From: Bacillota bacterium
Lineage (GTDB): Bacteria > Bacillota > Clostridia > Christensenellales > SZUA-584
DNA: 64,000 bases
NCBI GenBank assembly: GCA_023412005.1
Contig: JAEYOE010000012.1
Location: 1 to 64,000 of the forward strand
Direction: 5' to 3'
The notes under the pieces are model-generated. The model was not told where the DNA came from and searched no databases. It saw only the letters and a program-made list of their open reading frames with translations. Made by a program: the position numbers and the translations under genes. Numbering within the stretch: position 1 is the stretch's first letter; the number at the start of each line of letters is the position of its first letter. Below are positions 1 through 9,235 of this stretch, piece by piece.

Positions 1-1
1 C

Positions 2-1084
2 AAATGCATTAAAAAGAGAGAGGCCAATGAGGTGCTGCGCGCTCTGTTAAACAAGCATGAGGAATTAGAAAAGTTAGAGAAAGAGCGGGCTGAACAACCA
101 GAGCAAATACTATTCACAGACTATTTGAAAAAATGGCATAAATCCTGTGTTTGCGGATTCTTAGAAGAGACAACAGCTAGCGGATATGAACAGAACCTTG
201 AAAACCACATCATTCCCTATTTTGAGAAGCTCAATCTTTTTCTGCATGAAGTCAAGCGCGGACATATACAAGAGTTCGTTACAGAAATGCATCAAAACGG
301 ACGATTAGACGGGGACGGCGGGTTGCGCGTGACTTCAATCAAGAAATATGTCGCGAATATCTCCAAAGCGCTTGATCAGGCGGTCATAGACAGGCTCATA
401 CCTGAAAATCCTTGCAGCTTAATCCGCTACCCAAAGGAGCAGCCATTTGAGGCAAGGTTCTTGAAGCTTCCTGACCTCAATACGCTGCTTGAAGCCGTAC
501 ATGATATGGTTATAGAACCTGCAATCATTCTGGCCGTCTACTACGCGCTGCGCCGGGGAGAAATCCTCGGGATTCGCTGGAGCGACATCGATTTTGAAAG
601 AAACATTGTTTATATCAAAAACACGAGAGTGCGCGTGGGAGAACCAGTTGAGAAAGGCCCGAAAAACAAAGCGAGCATGGCTCCAATGCCATTAATGCCA
701 AACGTGAAGGATTATCTGTTGACTCTCAAAAAACAGCAAGCTGCGTACGCTAAGGCCTTTGGAAAGCAATATCATCACAACGATTACATCTGCAAATGGC
801 AGGATGGCCGTCCGTTTGAGTATAAGTATGTGAATTCTGTGTTGGGGAGAGTCTTAAAAAAGAACAAGCTGCCCCATAGAACGCTCCATGAATTGCGTCA
901 CAGCACAGCTTCGCTGCTTCGCGCTCAAGGGTTTTCTCTGCAGGAAATTCAGTCTTGGCTGAGACACGGAGATATTAAATCCACAATGAGATATGCACAT
1001 GATGATATCGATGTGAGGATAAATGCATCGGAAAGATTGAATGGAATATTCGTCAATCAGCAAAAGGTGAAAGAAGTCGTATAA
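2..1084 (+). CDS. Tyrosine recombinase / phage-type integrase (5' end outside window)
   Basis: Site-specific recombinase that would catalyse integration or excision of a mobile element. The frame is open from base 2, so the N-terminus lies left of the window; a GTG at 32 is the first possible internal start but a coil typical of integrase N-termini continues upstream of it. Counting from that GTG, the SAM-like core-binding domain covers about residues 25-135 and the catalytic domain about 145-340. Visible active-site residues are R174 (ALRRGE), H286-E-L-R289, H312 and Y321 (MRYAH). All the expected catalytic residues are present, so the enzyme looks intact. The gene points at the 3' end of tRNA-Pro 92 bp away, the usual arrangement for a tRNA-targeting element whose body lies further left. 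Confidence 0.95.
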   Translation, partial: KCIKKREANEVLRALLNKHEELEKLEKERAEQPEQILFTDYLKKWHKSCVCGFLEETTASGYEQNLENHIIPYFEKLNLFLHEVKRGHIQEFVTEMHQNGRLDGDGGLRVTSIKKYVANISKALDQAVIDRLIPENPCSLIRYPKEQPFEARFLKLPDLNTLLEAVHDMVIEPAIILAVYYALRRGEILGIRWSDIDFERNIVYIKNTRVRVGEPVEKGPKNKASMAPMPLMPNVKDYLLTLKKQQAAYAKAFGKQYHHNDYICKWQDGRPFEYKYVNSVLGRVLKKNKLPHRTLHELRHSTASLLRAQGFSLQEIQSWLRHGDIKSTMRYAHDDIDVRINASERLNGIFVNQQKVKEVV

Positions 1085-1135
1085 TCCATTAGAAGTTTCA
1101 TTAGAAGTGGCCAATTTTGGGGTTGTAAGATAAAA

Positions 1136-1169
1136 AGAAAAAATCCGAGAACTCAGTGTTCATCGGACT
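1136..1169 (-). terminator. Possible terminator after tRNA-Pro(GGG)
   Basis: On the minus strand a short inverted repeat (TCCGA / TCGGA, arms at 1163-1167 and 1144-1148) is followed by a T-rich run. The stem is only about 5 bp, so support is moderate. It lies inside the presumed integrated element because it is beyond the tRNA 3' end. Confidence 0.4.
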
Positions 1170-1175
1170 TTTCAA

Positions 1176-1253
1176 TGGTCTGGGTGAGAGGATTCGAACC
1201 TCCGGCCTCTTGAACCCCATTCAAGCGCGCTACCAAGCTGCGCCACACCCAGA
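1176..1253 (-). tRNA. tRNA-Pro(GGG)
   Basis: Minus-strand cloverleaf: acceptor TCTGGGT pairs with ACCCAGA, followed by an encoded CCA (1176-1178). The anticodon arm CTTGA/TCAAG encloses a 7-nt loop with anticodon GGG, and the T-arm carries GGTTCGAATCC. It is co-directional with the CpXC gene 36 bp upstream. Its 3' end adjoins the integrase, so it probably served as the attachment site of the element at the left edge. Confidence 0.95.
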
Positions 1254-1289
1254 CGACGAATATTATTCTAACAACGAATGCCGATACTG

Positions 1290-1964
1290 TCAATTAGAAA
1301 TATGCGGCGCGGTGCCCGGGCTTGCCGATGGGCCGCCCAGCTGTTTGTTGAGCCAGCTTTGGTCAATCAGCAAAAACGCTTTGTCTTGCTTTCCGTTGCT
1401 GAGGAACGAGAAATCCTGCAATGTTTTTTCATAGATGTCGCGCGGCACGCCGAACGAAAAATCATCCTTTTCGAGAAAAACATCAAAATTGAGTTCGCCC
1501 TCTTCGCCGATGCCTTCAAATAAAATATTGTATACATCCTCAATCCAGGTGTCTTTGTGCACGGAAGCATAGATGGCTTTGACGGCCTCTATGATGCGAT
1601 CGTCCAGCCCCGCTTCAAGAATCCTGATCTTTTCGGTAAAATCCACGAATCCGGCTGTCACACGCAATACGCTGTTACCTGTGTCGTAGCGGTCGTCTGT
1701 CTTAATCAGCGTAGGAATCGGCAGCGTCTCTTCGTTGTACCCGGGCACCAGATAAACCATAAACTTATGCTCATCATCGTTGTACAAAAAAACATCGTCC
1801 ACAAAAAAATGCTTAGCGCATCCGGGGCAAACCCACTCAAAATACGAGCCGCTTAATATATCATCTTTTAGCTCAGGGTTTCTCGCGATGCAAACCCGCT
1901 TTTTCATCGTGTGCTGTCCGGATGCTCCGCACGCCGGGCATTCAAACTGTTTTGTTTGGCTCAT
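1290..1964 (-). CDS. CpXC-motif protein
   Basis: Protein of 224 aa with two zinc-knuckle pairs near the N-terminus, C9-P-A-C12 and C46-P-G-C49, the arrangement that defines the CpXC family. The function of that family is not established; the cysteines suggest a bound zinc ion. No signal peptide or membrane segment is visible, so it should be cytoplasmic. The start is placed at the ATG of MSQTKQ because AAGGA sits 9 nt upstream; an open extension of 14 codons further upstream lacks a ribosome-binding site. It lies 64 bp downstream of the CapA-like gene on the same strand and 36 bp before tRNA-Pro, so all three may share a transcript. Confidence 0.8.
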   Translation of the reverse strand: MSQTKQFECPACGASGQHTMKKRVCIARNPELKDDILSGSYFEWVCPGCAKHFFVDDVFLYNDDEHKFMVYLVPGYNEETLPIPTLIKTDDRYDTGNSVLRVTAGFVDFTEKIRILEAGLDDRIIEAVKAIYASVHKDTWIEDVYNILFEGIGEEGELNFDVFLEKDDFSFGVPRDIYEKTLQDFSFLSNGKQDKAFLLIDQSWLNKQLGGPSASPGTAPHISN

Positions 1965-2028
1965 TGTTCTTTCCTTAATAATAGAATCGTCTATTAGCAT
2001 ATCCATCTATTGGGCGGCTGTCAATGCC

Positions 2029-3300
2029 CTACTCTGCTGTGGCGACATTCTCTGTGAGCACGCTGATCGTGCGTTCGCGGGACTTGGCAAGCGCCTGCGC
2101 TTTGTCGCTCCCAGATATCGATGCTGCGTCGGCCGGGTAGACGGTGTAATTCGCTGCCGAGGAACGAACGCATAATGTCGGCGTGTAGGTGAGCGACACG
2201 GCGGAGGTCTGGCCGGTTGTCGGGTCCTTTTCAAGAACAAGGTTCACAAGTACGCCGTCTTTGTGTTTTGTGTCTGACATGCTCGATATGAAGTTTCCAA
2301 GCGAATAAAGCACAGGCACATTACCGTTTTCCGTTTCGATCACCTCGAAAGGCTGCGTGCAATGCGGATGAGACCCGAATATGATGTCGGCTCCGGCTTC
2401 TGCGATGTTCTTAGCTATAGTACGCTGCGTGTGATTCGGTTTATGCGTATGCTCCACACCCCAATGCACACAAACGATGACATAATCGGCACCTGCTGCT
2501 TTGGCTGCGGCAATATCAGAGGTGACAAGATCTTTGCTGAATACGTCAATCATATATTTACTGCCGCTGGACAGCCTATGGTTGAGTATGTCTGTATACG
2601 CAAGCACGGCCACCTGAATACCGTTGGCATCACGTATGAGCGGCGTTTTGTCCGCTTCCTCAACGTACGCACCCGTATGAGCAAACCCGAATTCATCAAG
2701 CTTATTCAGCGTTTTTGTCAGGCCATCCTCTCTGTAATCAAACATATGGTTGTTGGCCGTGGTCAGCACGTCGAAACCGCTGTTCTGCAGTGCCGTGAGA
2801 TATGCCTCGGGCGCGTTGATGCGCGGGCTTGGCCGTTTGGTGGGAGACGGAGCCGCAGCGGGATCGGCAGCGGGCCCATCTGCCGGTGTGTCGCCGGCGG
2901 AGGTCTCGTCGTTTTTCGGATTGGGCTGGGTCAATCGATGACCGTCGGCAACCAGCGTTTCGAGGTTGCCAATTGTCAGGTCAGCCGCGGAAAGTTTATC
3001 CTTAATCATGTCAAAACACGCGTCAAAGCTGTAATGATCGCCGCGGTCGGCATCCGATATCTGAGCACTCAAACACAGCAGATCGCCAGCGACGGCAACC
3101 GTGGCCTGAATCGGTCCGGCTGTCGGTGTCGGGTTGGGTGTTGCCGTTGGGTCGGGCGTTGTGGTTGATGACGGCGCGGGTGTCACATCGGTTGGGGGTG
3201 CGGGAGATGGCGTCAGCTGATCGGTAACCTGTTGAACCTCCTGACACCCTGTTGACAGCATAAGAAAAAGACAAAAAAGAGATAAAATAATACGTTTCAT
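2029..3300 (-). CDS. CapA-family (PGA_cap) lipoprotein, metallophosphatase-like
   Basis: Lipoprotein of 423 aa with signal peptide MKRIILSLFCLFLMLSTGC; the lipobox cysteine is residue 19. A Pro/Thr/Ala-rich linker of about 60 residues follows. The folded domain contains the motifs of the CapA/PGA_cap superfamily: GDLLC, a GNLE segment, NNHMFDY, VHWGVEH, GSHPHCTQP and SLGNF, which place histidines and aspartates as in calcineurin-like phosphoesterases. In Bacillus CapA takes part in anchoring poly-gamma-glutamate capsule, but no capB or capC is nearby, so the substrate here is unknown. The domain is interrupted by a Pro/Ala-rich insertion around residues 130-165. Start chosen for the lipoprotein signal and AAAGG upstream. 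Confidence 0.85.
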   Translation of the reverse strand: MKRIILSLFCLFLMLSTGCQEVQQVTDQLTPSPAPPTDVTPAPSSTTTPDPTATPNPTPTAGPIQATVAVAGDLLCLSAQISDADRGDHYSFDACFDMIKDKLSAADLTIGNLETLVADGHRLTQPNPKNDETSAGDTPADGPAADPAAAPSPTKRPSPRINAPEAYLTALQNSGFDVLTTANNHMFDYREDGLTKTLNKLDEFGFAHTGAYVEEADKTPLIRDANGIQVAVLAYTDILNHRLSSGSKYMIDVFSKDLVTSDIAAAKAAGADYVIVCVHWGVEHTHKPNHTQRTIAKNIAEAGADIIFGSHPHCTQPFEVIETENGNVPVLYSLGNFISSMSDTKHKDGVLVNLVLEKDPTTGQTSAVSLTYTPTLCVRSSAANYTVYPADAASISGSDKAQALAKSRERTISVLTENVATAE

Positions 3301-3456
3301 AACATAAATACCTTTATTTATTACTTGCCAGAATATCATACCATGCTCCCTAATGCTAAACAACTGTAGCAACATTAAGTTATTCACAATTTTTTCTTTA
3401 TAGACATGAATAAGGTCTGTTATAATAATACTATTGTGCTAAAAGAGGAGGCTGCT

Positions 3457-5478
3457 ATGGCTAAGAAAAGAACGACGATCGTCATCGCCTTGTTGCTTGG
3501 GTTAACAATGCTGCTATCAGGCTGTCAGTTTGGCTGGCATTTTAACTGGCCGTTTGAAACGGAAGAGCAAAGCGAGCTGCCCACGCTGCCTGTGGTTGAA
3601 CAAAGCAGCTTGATTCCGCTCGATGTGCTGATGGGCTATGCCGAATATTCGGCGCCGCAGATATCGTCGGACGGGAGCAAGATACTCTACAGGCATACAT
3701 CAAGCTATGAAGATGTCTATATGGTGATGAATTGGCAGACGGGTGACCAAGCGGCTGTAAATTGGCCGGATGTTTACGGTGTACCGTACGCCGTATGGGC
3801 ACCGGATGGTGAGACGGTGCTGTTCTTCGTAGATGACATGGGCGATGAAAACTACGGTCTTTATACCTCCAATTCGAATACGGGTGAAACGGCTGAGCTC
3901 CTTAAGGGCGGAGACAACAACTGCTATTACGTATCTGACAACCCGGCTGATGAGGAGGAGATATACCTTTGTATATTTAACAACGACACGGAGCTTTTTG
4001 ATCTGTATCTGATGAACTATATATCGGGCGATAAAAGCCTGGTGCTGCAAAACCCGGGCGATATCACCGGCTATGGCTTCGATCATCAGGGTAAGCTGCG
4101 CACAGTAACGCGCACCGACAATAACGCAGGCGAGCATGTTTGGCTGAATAAGAACGCAGACAAGGTAAACACCAAGTATGCAGAAAAAGATTGGCAGCAG
4201 ATATTGCAGTGGGATTATGAGGATGCCGATACAAGCCATGCGATTGGATTCATGCAGGATGACAAGCGCGTGCTTTATATGGATTCGTCTGCCGGCAATA
4301 CATCCACGTTGGCCACATACAACGTGGATACCGGCGAGGTGACCGAAATTTTTAACGATCCCGAATACGATATTTACGGCACATGGACTGACCTTAGCCT
4401 TGATCAGGTGACGGCGGTTTCGGTGGATGCGGATTATCTGCAGTGGTATGTGCTTGATGACAGCTTTCAAAACGACTACGATGTGCTCAGCAAGCTTGAT
4501 ACCGGCGTGTTTGATATTATCAGCTCGAGCAATAACGATGCCTATTGGATCGTCGCATATACCTCGGATGTGAAGCAAACGGATTATTATGTGTACAACA
4601 TGGAGACAAACGAAGCAAAATTGCTGTATAATGCGCGGCCTGAACTGGAGGATTACGATTTTGCGCCGATGGAACCGTTCAGCTATACCGCGAGCGACGG
4701 CCTTAAAATAGAAGGGTATGTGACGTTCCCGCTGGATTCGGACAAAACCAATCTGCCGACCGTGCTGCTGGTGCATGGTGGGCCGTGGTCCCGCGACAGC
4801 TGGGGGTATAACGAAGAGGTGCAGCTGCTGGCCAACCGCGGCTATGCCGTGATACAGGTCAATTTCCGCGGGTCGTCCGGCTATGGCAAAAACTTCATGA
4901 ACGCGGGCGACAAGGAGTGGGGCGGCAAGATGCATCAGGATATTCTCGATGCTGTGAATTACGCTGTAGAGCAGGGGTGGACTGACAAAGACCGCGTGGG
5001 CATTTACGGTGCGTCTTACGGCGGTTACGAGGCGCTTATCAGCGCGGCATTTTCGTCTGACGTGTTCAAGTGCGCGGTGGACGCTTTTGGGCCATCCAGC
5101 CTGCTGACGTTTGTGGATTCGATTCCGGCCATGTGGTCGATCGAATATCAAGATCTGATTCGCGCCGTGGGAGATCCGGACACGGAGCAGGAACTCATGA
5201 AATCGCGCTCGCCGCTGTATTTTGCGGATCAGGTGAAGATTCCGATGCTGATTGCCCAAGGCGGCAACGATGTGCGTGTGCCGCAGCAGGAATCTGACCA
5301 GATGGTGGAAGCGCTGAAAGACGCCGGGGTGGATGTGCAGTATCTGCTGTTCCCGGATACCGGGCATGGCTTTAACTCGAAGGAAGACATGACAAAGTTC
5401 TATTCCGAGATGGAAAAATTCTTCGCGGAAAATCTCGGCGGACAAACCGAATCAAAAATTGATACAAACAGACAATAA
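3457..5478 (+). CDS. S9-family prolyl oligopeptidase-type serine peptidase, lipoprotein
   Basis: Exported peptidase of 673 aa. A signal peptide ends in LLSGC, so the protein should be lipid-anchored on the outer face of the membrane. The first ~400 residues are a beta-propeller-like region with repeated blade sequences (SSDGSKILY, APDGETVLF), and the C-terminal ~250 residues are an alpha/beta hydrolase. The catalytic triad is visible as S520 in GASYGGYE, D605 in GGNDVRVP and H637 in DTGHGF, with HGGPW supplying the oxyanion hole. These features fit S9C-type acylaminoacyl/dipeptidyl peptidases acting on short peptides. The ATG at 3457 is preceded by AGAGGAGG. A TATAAT-like box at 3421-3426 lies in the divergent gap shared with the CapA-like gene. 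Confidence 0.93.
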   Translation: MAKKRTTIVIALLLGLTMLLSGCQFGWHFNWPFETEEQSELPTLPVVEQSSLIPLDVLMGYAEYSAPQISSDGSKILYRHTSSYEDVYMVMNWQTGDQAAVNWPDVYGVPYAVWAPDGETVLFFVDDMGDENYGLYTSNSNTGETAELLKGGDNNCYYVSDNPADEEEIYLCIFNNDTELFDLYLMNYISGDKSLVLQNPGDITGYGFDHQGKLRTVTRTDNNAGEHVWLNKNADKVNTKYAEKDWQQILQWDYEDADTSHAIGFMQDDKRVLYMDSSAGNTSTLATYNVDTGEVTEIFNDPEYDIYGTWTDLSLDQVTAVSVDADYLQWYVLDDSFQNDYDVLSKLDTGVFDIISSSNNDAYWIVAYTSDVKQTDYYVYNMETNEAKLLYNARPELEDYDFAPMEPFSYTASDGLKIEGYVTFPLDSDKTNLPTVLLVHGGPWSRDSWGYNEEVQLLANRGYAVIQVNFRGSSGYGKNFMNAGDKEWGGKMHQDILDAVNYAVEQGWTDKDRVGIYGASYGGYEALISAAFSSDVFKCAVDAFGPSSLLTFVDSIPAMWSIEYQDLIRAVGDPDTEQELMKSRSPLYFADQVKIPMLIAQGGNDVRVPQQESDQMVEALKDAGVDVQYLLFPDTGHGFNSKEDMTKFYSEMEKFFAENLGGQTESKIDTNRQ

Positions 5479-5507
5479 CATTAGGTGATTAGTTTTTAGA
5501 ACGAAGC

Positions 5508-5542
5508 AAAAGCTGCAGTGGTTTGAACGGCTGCAGCTTTTT
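5508..5542 (+). terminator. Rho-independent terminator after the S9 peptidase
   Basis: AAAAGCTGCAG, a 12-nt loop, then CTGCAGCTTTTT: an 11-bp stem followed by T residues. The remaining ~230 bases up to 5772 show no gene or clear structured element. Confidence 0.9.
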
Positions 5543-5772
5543 AACTGTATAAAAAAATTTCTCGGTTAGTCAGGGCAGCAGGAGATAAGCTCTTAATTGT
5601 TAGGAATCAGTCTGCGTAGTGGACTGGATGACCGAATGAGTTACTTTCCATAGCAATAACAAATGCGCAGTCTGTCGCAAAATTTTACAGTGTCGACCAT
5701 CTGCCTTGGTGATATTGCGATCAATTCGCTTAGACTGTTATAAAAAAACCACCTTGTCTGAGCGCGAAATGA

Positions 5773-6216
5773 CTATAACGGCTGTGATTGCTCTTTGAGC
5801 CAGCCGTCAAATATCTCTGCGGCGTCCTCCACATGTTTTAGGCACGGCTTGGATGCGTACGGCTCGTCGCTGCTCGGGTTCTGCTCGTTGCTTGCGAGCA
5901 AATCACGGCAGATCAGCGTACCGAAACGGTCCTTAAACTGCAGCGCAAAGCTTTGCACACGTGCATAGTGGGCATCCTTTGTCGCTTTGTTCGTCGGGTC
6001 TATATCGCCGTAAAGCAGGCCCGCAATCAGCGCCATGCCGGAAATCACACCGCAAACCTCCTTCATATGGCCCACGCCGCCACCGAAGGAGGAGGCCATT
6101 TTAAGCACGGTCAGTTCGTCAAGCCCTGTCAGATCCGCAAATGCCGCCGCGACAGCCTGCGCGCAGTTATAACCTTTCAGGTAATAGTCTCTCGCGGCTT
6201 CTTTTCTGTCGGTCAT
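5773..6216 (-). CDS. C_GCAxxG_C_C family protein
   Basis: Small cytoplasmic protein of 147 aa of the putative redox family named for its spaced cysteines. They are visible as YNC-AQAV (residue ~17), VCGVISG with following Ala/Gly, a central IC, and PC near residue 124, together with the glycine-rich SSFGGGVGHM segment. Family members are suspected redox-active or metal-binding proteins in anaerobes; no reaction is proven. The gene stands alone with its own promoter (TTGTCA, 17 bp, TATACT) and faces away from the DUF1015 operon. Confidence 0.85.
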   Translation of the reverse strand: MTDRKEAARDYYLKGYNCAQAVAAAFADLTGLDELTVLKMASSFGGGVGHMKEVCGVISGMALIAGLLYGDIDPTNKATKDAHYARVQSFALQFKDRFGTLICRDLLASNEQNPSSDEPYASKPCLKHVEDAAEIFDGWLKEQSQPL

Positions 6217-6252
6217 TTATAAGCAAACCACCCTTTCATATACGATAAATTC

Positions 6253-6281
6253 AGTATACAGCTCTAGGACAAAATTGACAA
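6253..6281 (-). promoter_or_regulatory. Sigma-A type promoter of the C_GCAxxG_C_C gene
   Basis: On the minus strand, -35 TTGTCA (6276-6281) and -10 TATACT (6253-6258) are separated by 17 bp, about 35 bp upstream of the start codon at 6216. Confidence 0.7.
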
Positions 6282-6409
6282 CGGCAGCAGCGTACGTGAG
6301 CGGAAAACCGTGAAGTACCGGAGGGACTGCTGAACCAAATATTCTTGAATACCCTTTACAAGTGTGTTATATTGACCTATATGCTATTTTTAACGACGGG
6401 AGGGCCGGA

Positions 6410-7915
6410 ATGGATTATGCAGATCAACTGGGTGTGATATTTCCCCAGATACTGATTCCGGATAAAAAGGTCAACAAACAAAAATGGTCGGTTATTGCCT
6501 GCGATCAATTTACCTCTAATGAGGATTATTGGATAAAGACAGCACGGACAGTGGGCGGTGCGCCATCGGCGTATCATATCATTGTGCCCGAGCTTTTCTT
6601 AAAAGGCGGCGACGCAACCGACAGGATAGCCCACGCGAAGCAGACAATGCGCGATTATATTGAAGACGGCGTTTTGGTGAGCCTGCCGGAAGGTGTGGTG
6701 CTGGTAGAGCGTGAAACGCCGCACGGCACACGGGTTGGGCTTATGCTGGCCGTTGATCTTGAGCAATATGACATCGACGCAAGGAAAAAGCCGCTGATTC
6801 GCGCGACTGAAAAGACGGTGACAGAGAGACTGCCGATACGTATCAGCTTGCGTGAAGACGCCGTTATTGAGTGCCCGCATGTGATGCTGCTGATTAACGA
6901 TGTGAAAGACACCGTGATTGCGCCTGTGTATCAGGTAAAGGATCACTTTTCAAAGATATACAGCACGCCATTGATGCAGGACGGCGGCCATGTTCAAGGC
7001 TGGTTTACCGACGATGCGACAGTGCTGGAGGGTATCAGGAGCGCGCTGGCGCAGCTTAAAGCCAAATGCGCAGACAATATGCTGTTTGCCGTGGGCGACG
7101 GCAACCATTCACTTGCTGCGGCCAAAGCCGTTTGGGACAAACGCAAAACATCGATGAGTGACGAGGAGCGCGAAAAGAGTCCGTTGCGGTATGCGCTCTG
7201 CGAGGTGGTCAATCTCTATGATCCGGGCATCAGCGTTCATCCGATTCACCGCGTGCTGTTTAACGTTCCGGATGCGTCTTCCACACTGCGCGCACTGGTG
7301 ACCATACTGAACCGCACGGGTCAGGAAGCGCATATGATGTATACGCGCGGCACACGCGCCGTAAAAAAAGACGGCGTACATACGATTCAGTTTGAATCCA
7401 AAATGTCTAAAGGACATATCGAGGTGAAAAAGCCAAGGGCGCAATTGGTCAGCCAGACGCTGACAGAGGCGCTCGATATGCTTGCCGGAGAGATGCCGCG
7501 GATTGTTGTTGATTATATTCACGGTGATGATGAGTTTCATGCCCACACCAAAACGCACGGATGCCTTGGCTTTATTATGGACCCGATGCAAAAGGACGAA
7601 ATATTCGAGAACGTTATTCAATATGGCGTATTGCCCAAAAAATCATTCTCGCTCGGATTGGCCGAAGAGAAACGGTACTATTTCGAATGCCGTCTGCTCG
7701 TAGAGGCGGAGGATGACGAACCGGCTGCGGAACAAGAGCCCCCGGTGGAGACGCATCTGCCGGAACCTTTGGACGAGACATCGGCGCTGAGTGAGCCTGC
7801 TGATGACGAAACAATCGACGACGTTGTGGATGAACCAGATTTTGATGAAGAAGAACAGGAAATGCGTGCGGAGCGCAAACCGCGCCGCGGATTATTCGGA
7901 CGAAAGCGGGATTGA
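6410..7915 (+). CDS. DUF1015 family protein
   Basis: Protein of 501 aa that matches the DUF1015 family: WSVIACDQFTSN near the N-terminus, FAVGDGNHSLAAAKA in the middle, and a YIHGDDE segment followed by FIMDPMQ. The family is often encoded next to serA in Clostridia and has no established reaction; here it is next to aspartate kinase instead. The last ~65 residues form an acidic, Pro/Glu/Asp-rich tail ending in a basic KPRRGLFGRKRD, which looks like a lineage-specific extension. The ATG at 6410 has GGGAGGG 7 nt upstream; an upstream in-frame ATG at 6362 has none. It ends 3 bp before the next gene, so translation is probably coupled. Confidence 0.85.
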   Translation: MDYADQLGVIFPQILIPDKKVNKQKWSVIACDQFTSNEDYWIKTARTVGGAPSAYHIIVPELFLKGGDATDRIAHAKQTMRDYIEDGVLVSLPEGVVLVERETPHGTRVGLMLAVDLEQYDIDARKKPLIRATEKTVTERLPIRISLREDAVIECPHVMLLINDVKDTVIAPVYQVKDHFSKIYSTPLMQDGGHVQGWFTDDATVLEGIRSALAQLKAKCADNMLFAVGDGNHSLAAAKAVWDKRKTSMSDEEREKSPLRYALCEVVNLYDPGISVHPIHRVLFNVPDASSTLRALVTILNRTGQEAHMMYTRGTRAVKKDGVHTIQFESKMSKGHIEVKKPRAQLVSQTLTEALDMLAGEMPRIVVDYIHGDDEFHAHTKTHGCLGFIMDPMQKDEIFENVIQYGVLPKKSFSLGLAEEKRYYFECRLLVEAEDDEPAAEQEPPVETHLPEPLDETSALSEPADDETIDDVVDEPDFDEEEQEMRAERKPRRGLFGRKRD

Positions 7916-7918
7916 TGG

Positions 7919-9226
7919 ATGAAGGTATGTAAATTCGGTGGCAGCTCGCTTGCGGATGCCGCCCAGTTTAATAAAGTCAGGCAGATTATTGAAGCAGACC
8001 CGCAGCGCGTGTATATTGTGCCATCGGCACCCGGAAAGCGCAGCGCGGACGACACGAAGGTGACGGATCTGCTGTATCAGTATCACGCGGCAGTGGCAAG
8101 CGGTGCGGACGGGGATGCCATTTTTGAGGAGCTGAAAAAAAGGTTTGTGTCGCTGCGCGACGATTTGCAGCTGAAAACGGATATCGTATCACAGCTCGAT
8201 ACGATATATCAGAACGTGAAAAACGGTGCGGGTGTGGACTACACGGTGAGCCGCGGTGAGTATTTAAACGGCATTTTGATGGCCGATTATCTCGGGTTTG
8301 ATTTTATCGACCCGGCAGAAACCATATTCTTCAGTACGGATGGTAAATACGAATCGGAAAAAACGCGCACGGTGATGCGCGGCCGTCTGCGCCATGCAAA
8401 GAAGGCTGTTATCCCAGGGTTCTACGGCAGCATGCCGGACGGAACAATCAAAACGTTTTCCAGAGGCGGCTCGGATATTACCGGCGCGATTGTTGCGCGC
8501 TCGGCCCGGGCAGATGTCTACGAAAACTGGACGGATGTGTCGGGCGTGCTGATGGCAGACCCGCGCATTGTAGAGAACCCCAAGGTGATAAAGAAGATCA
8601 CTTACCGCGAACTGCGAGAGCTTTCCTACATGGGTGCTACCGTGTTGCATGAAGACGCGATATTTCCTGTGTTTAAAGCCAACATACCGATAAATATCAA
8701 AAACACGAACGACCCCGATGATCCGGGAACGATGATAGTACCCAATGTGAACGACGGCGATACGGATATCATCACAGGCATTGCGGGCAAAAAGGGTTTT
8801 TCGGTCATTGCCGTGGAAAAAGCCAATATGAATGCCGAGCTTGGCTTTGGCCGCCGTATGCTCACGGCTCTTGAAAAGAACAACATGCGCTTTGAGCACA
8901 TGCCCTCCGGCATTGATACGCTGGGCGTCGTGCTCGCGAACAACGAGATTGAAGGCAAGCAGCCGCAGCTGCTGGACGATGTGTATAACCTATGTGAGCC
9001 GGATTCGCTTGAGGTATTTGCGGGTCTGGCGCTTATCGCCACGGTGGGCCGCGGTATGATCAGCAAAATCGGTGTGGCCGGGCGGTTGTTCACGGCGCTC
9101 GCCGAAAATCATATCAATATCCGAATGATCGATCAGGGCTCAAGCGAAATCAATATCATTGTGGGTGTGGATGAAAAGGATTTTGAAAAAGCGATACGTG
9201 TCATCTACAATGCTTTTTGCGGTTAA
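7919..9226 (+). CDS. Aspartate kinase
   Basis: Phosphorylates L-aspartate, the first step toward lysine/diaminopimelate, threonine and methionine. It is 435 aa, normal for a monofunctional enzyme. The N-terminus carries the kinase signature KFGGSSLADA, the middle has GSDITGAIVA and the YMGATVLHEDA segment, and the C-terminus (about 280-435) contains two ACT-type modules ending in the conserved MIDQGSSEINIIVGV, the usual site of feedback inhibition by amino acids. It is the second gene of a tight cluster, 3 bp after the DUF1015 gene and 9 bp before the AEC transporter. No lysine riboswitch is possible in the 3-bp gap, and none is apparent before the first gene. Confidence 0.95.
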   Translation: MKVCKFGGSSLADAAQFNKVRQIIEADPQRVYIVPSAPGKRSADDTKVTDLLYQYHAAVASGADGDAIFEELKKRFVSLRDDLQLKTDIVSQLDTIYQNVKNGAGVDYTVSRGEYLNGILMADYLGFDFIDPAETIFFSTDGKYESEKTRTVMRGRLRHAKKAVIPGFYGSMPDGTIKTFSRGGSDITGAIVARSARADVYENWTDVSGVLMADPRIVENPKVIKKITYRELRELSYMGATVLHEDAIFPVFKANIPINIKNTNDPDDPGTMIVPNVNDGDTDIITGIAGKKGFSVIAVEKANMNAELGFGRRMLTALEKNNMRFEHMPSGIDTLGVVLANNEIEGKQPQLLDDVYNLCEPDSLEVFAGLALIATVGRGMISKIGVAGRLFTALAENHINIRMIDQGSSEINIIVGVDEKDFEKAIRVIYNAFCG

Positions 9227-9235
9227 GGGCTTAAA

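Noticed and set aside
3700..5445. Open frame of ~580 codons on the minus strand opposite the S9 peptidase
   Set aside because: It is the antisense shadow of a gene with a full catalytic triad and signal peptide; the translation is His/Arg/Ile-rich and has no ribosome-binding site.
7916..7918. Lysine riboswitch for aspartate kinase
   Set aside because: Aspartate kinase is the second gene with a 3-bp gap, and the region before the DUF1015 gene shows no lysine-riboswitch-like conserved core.
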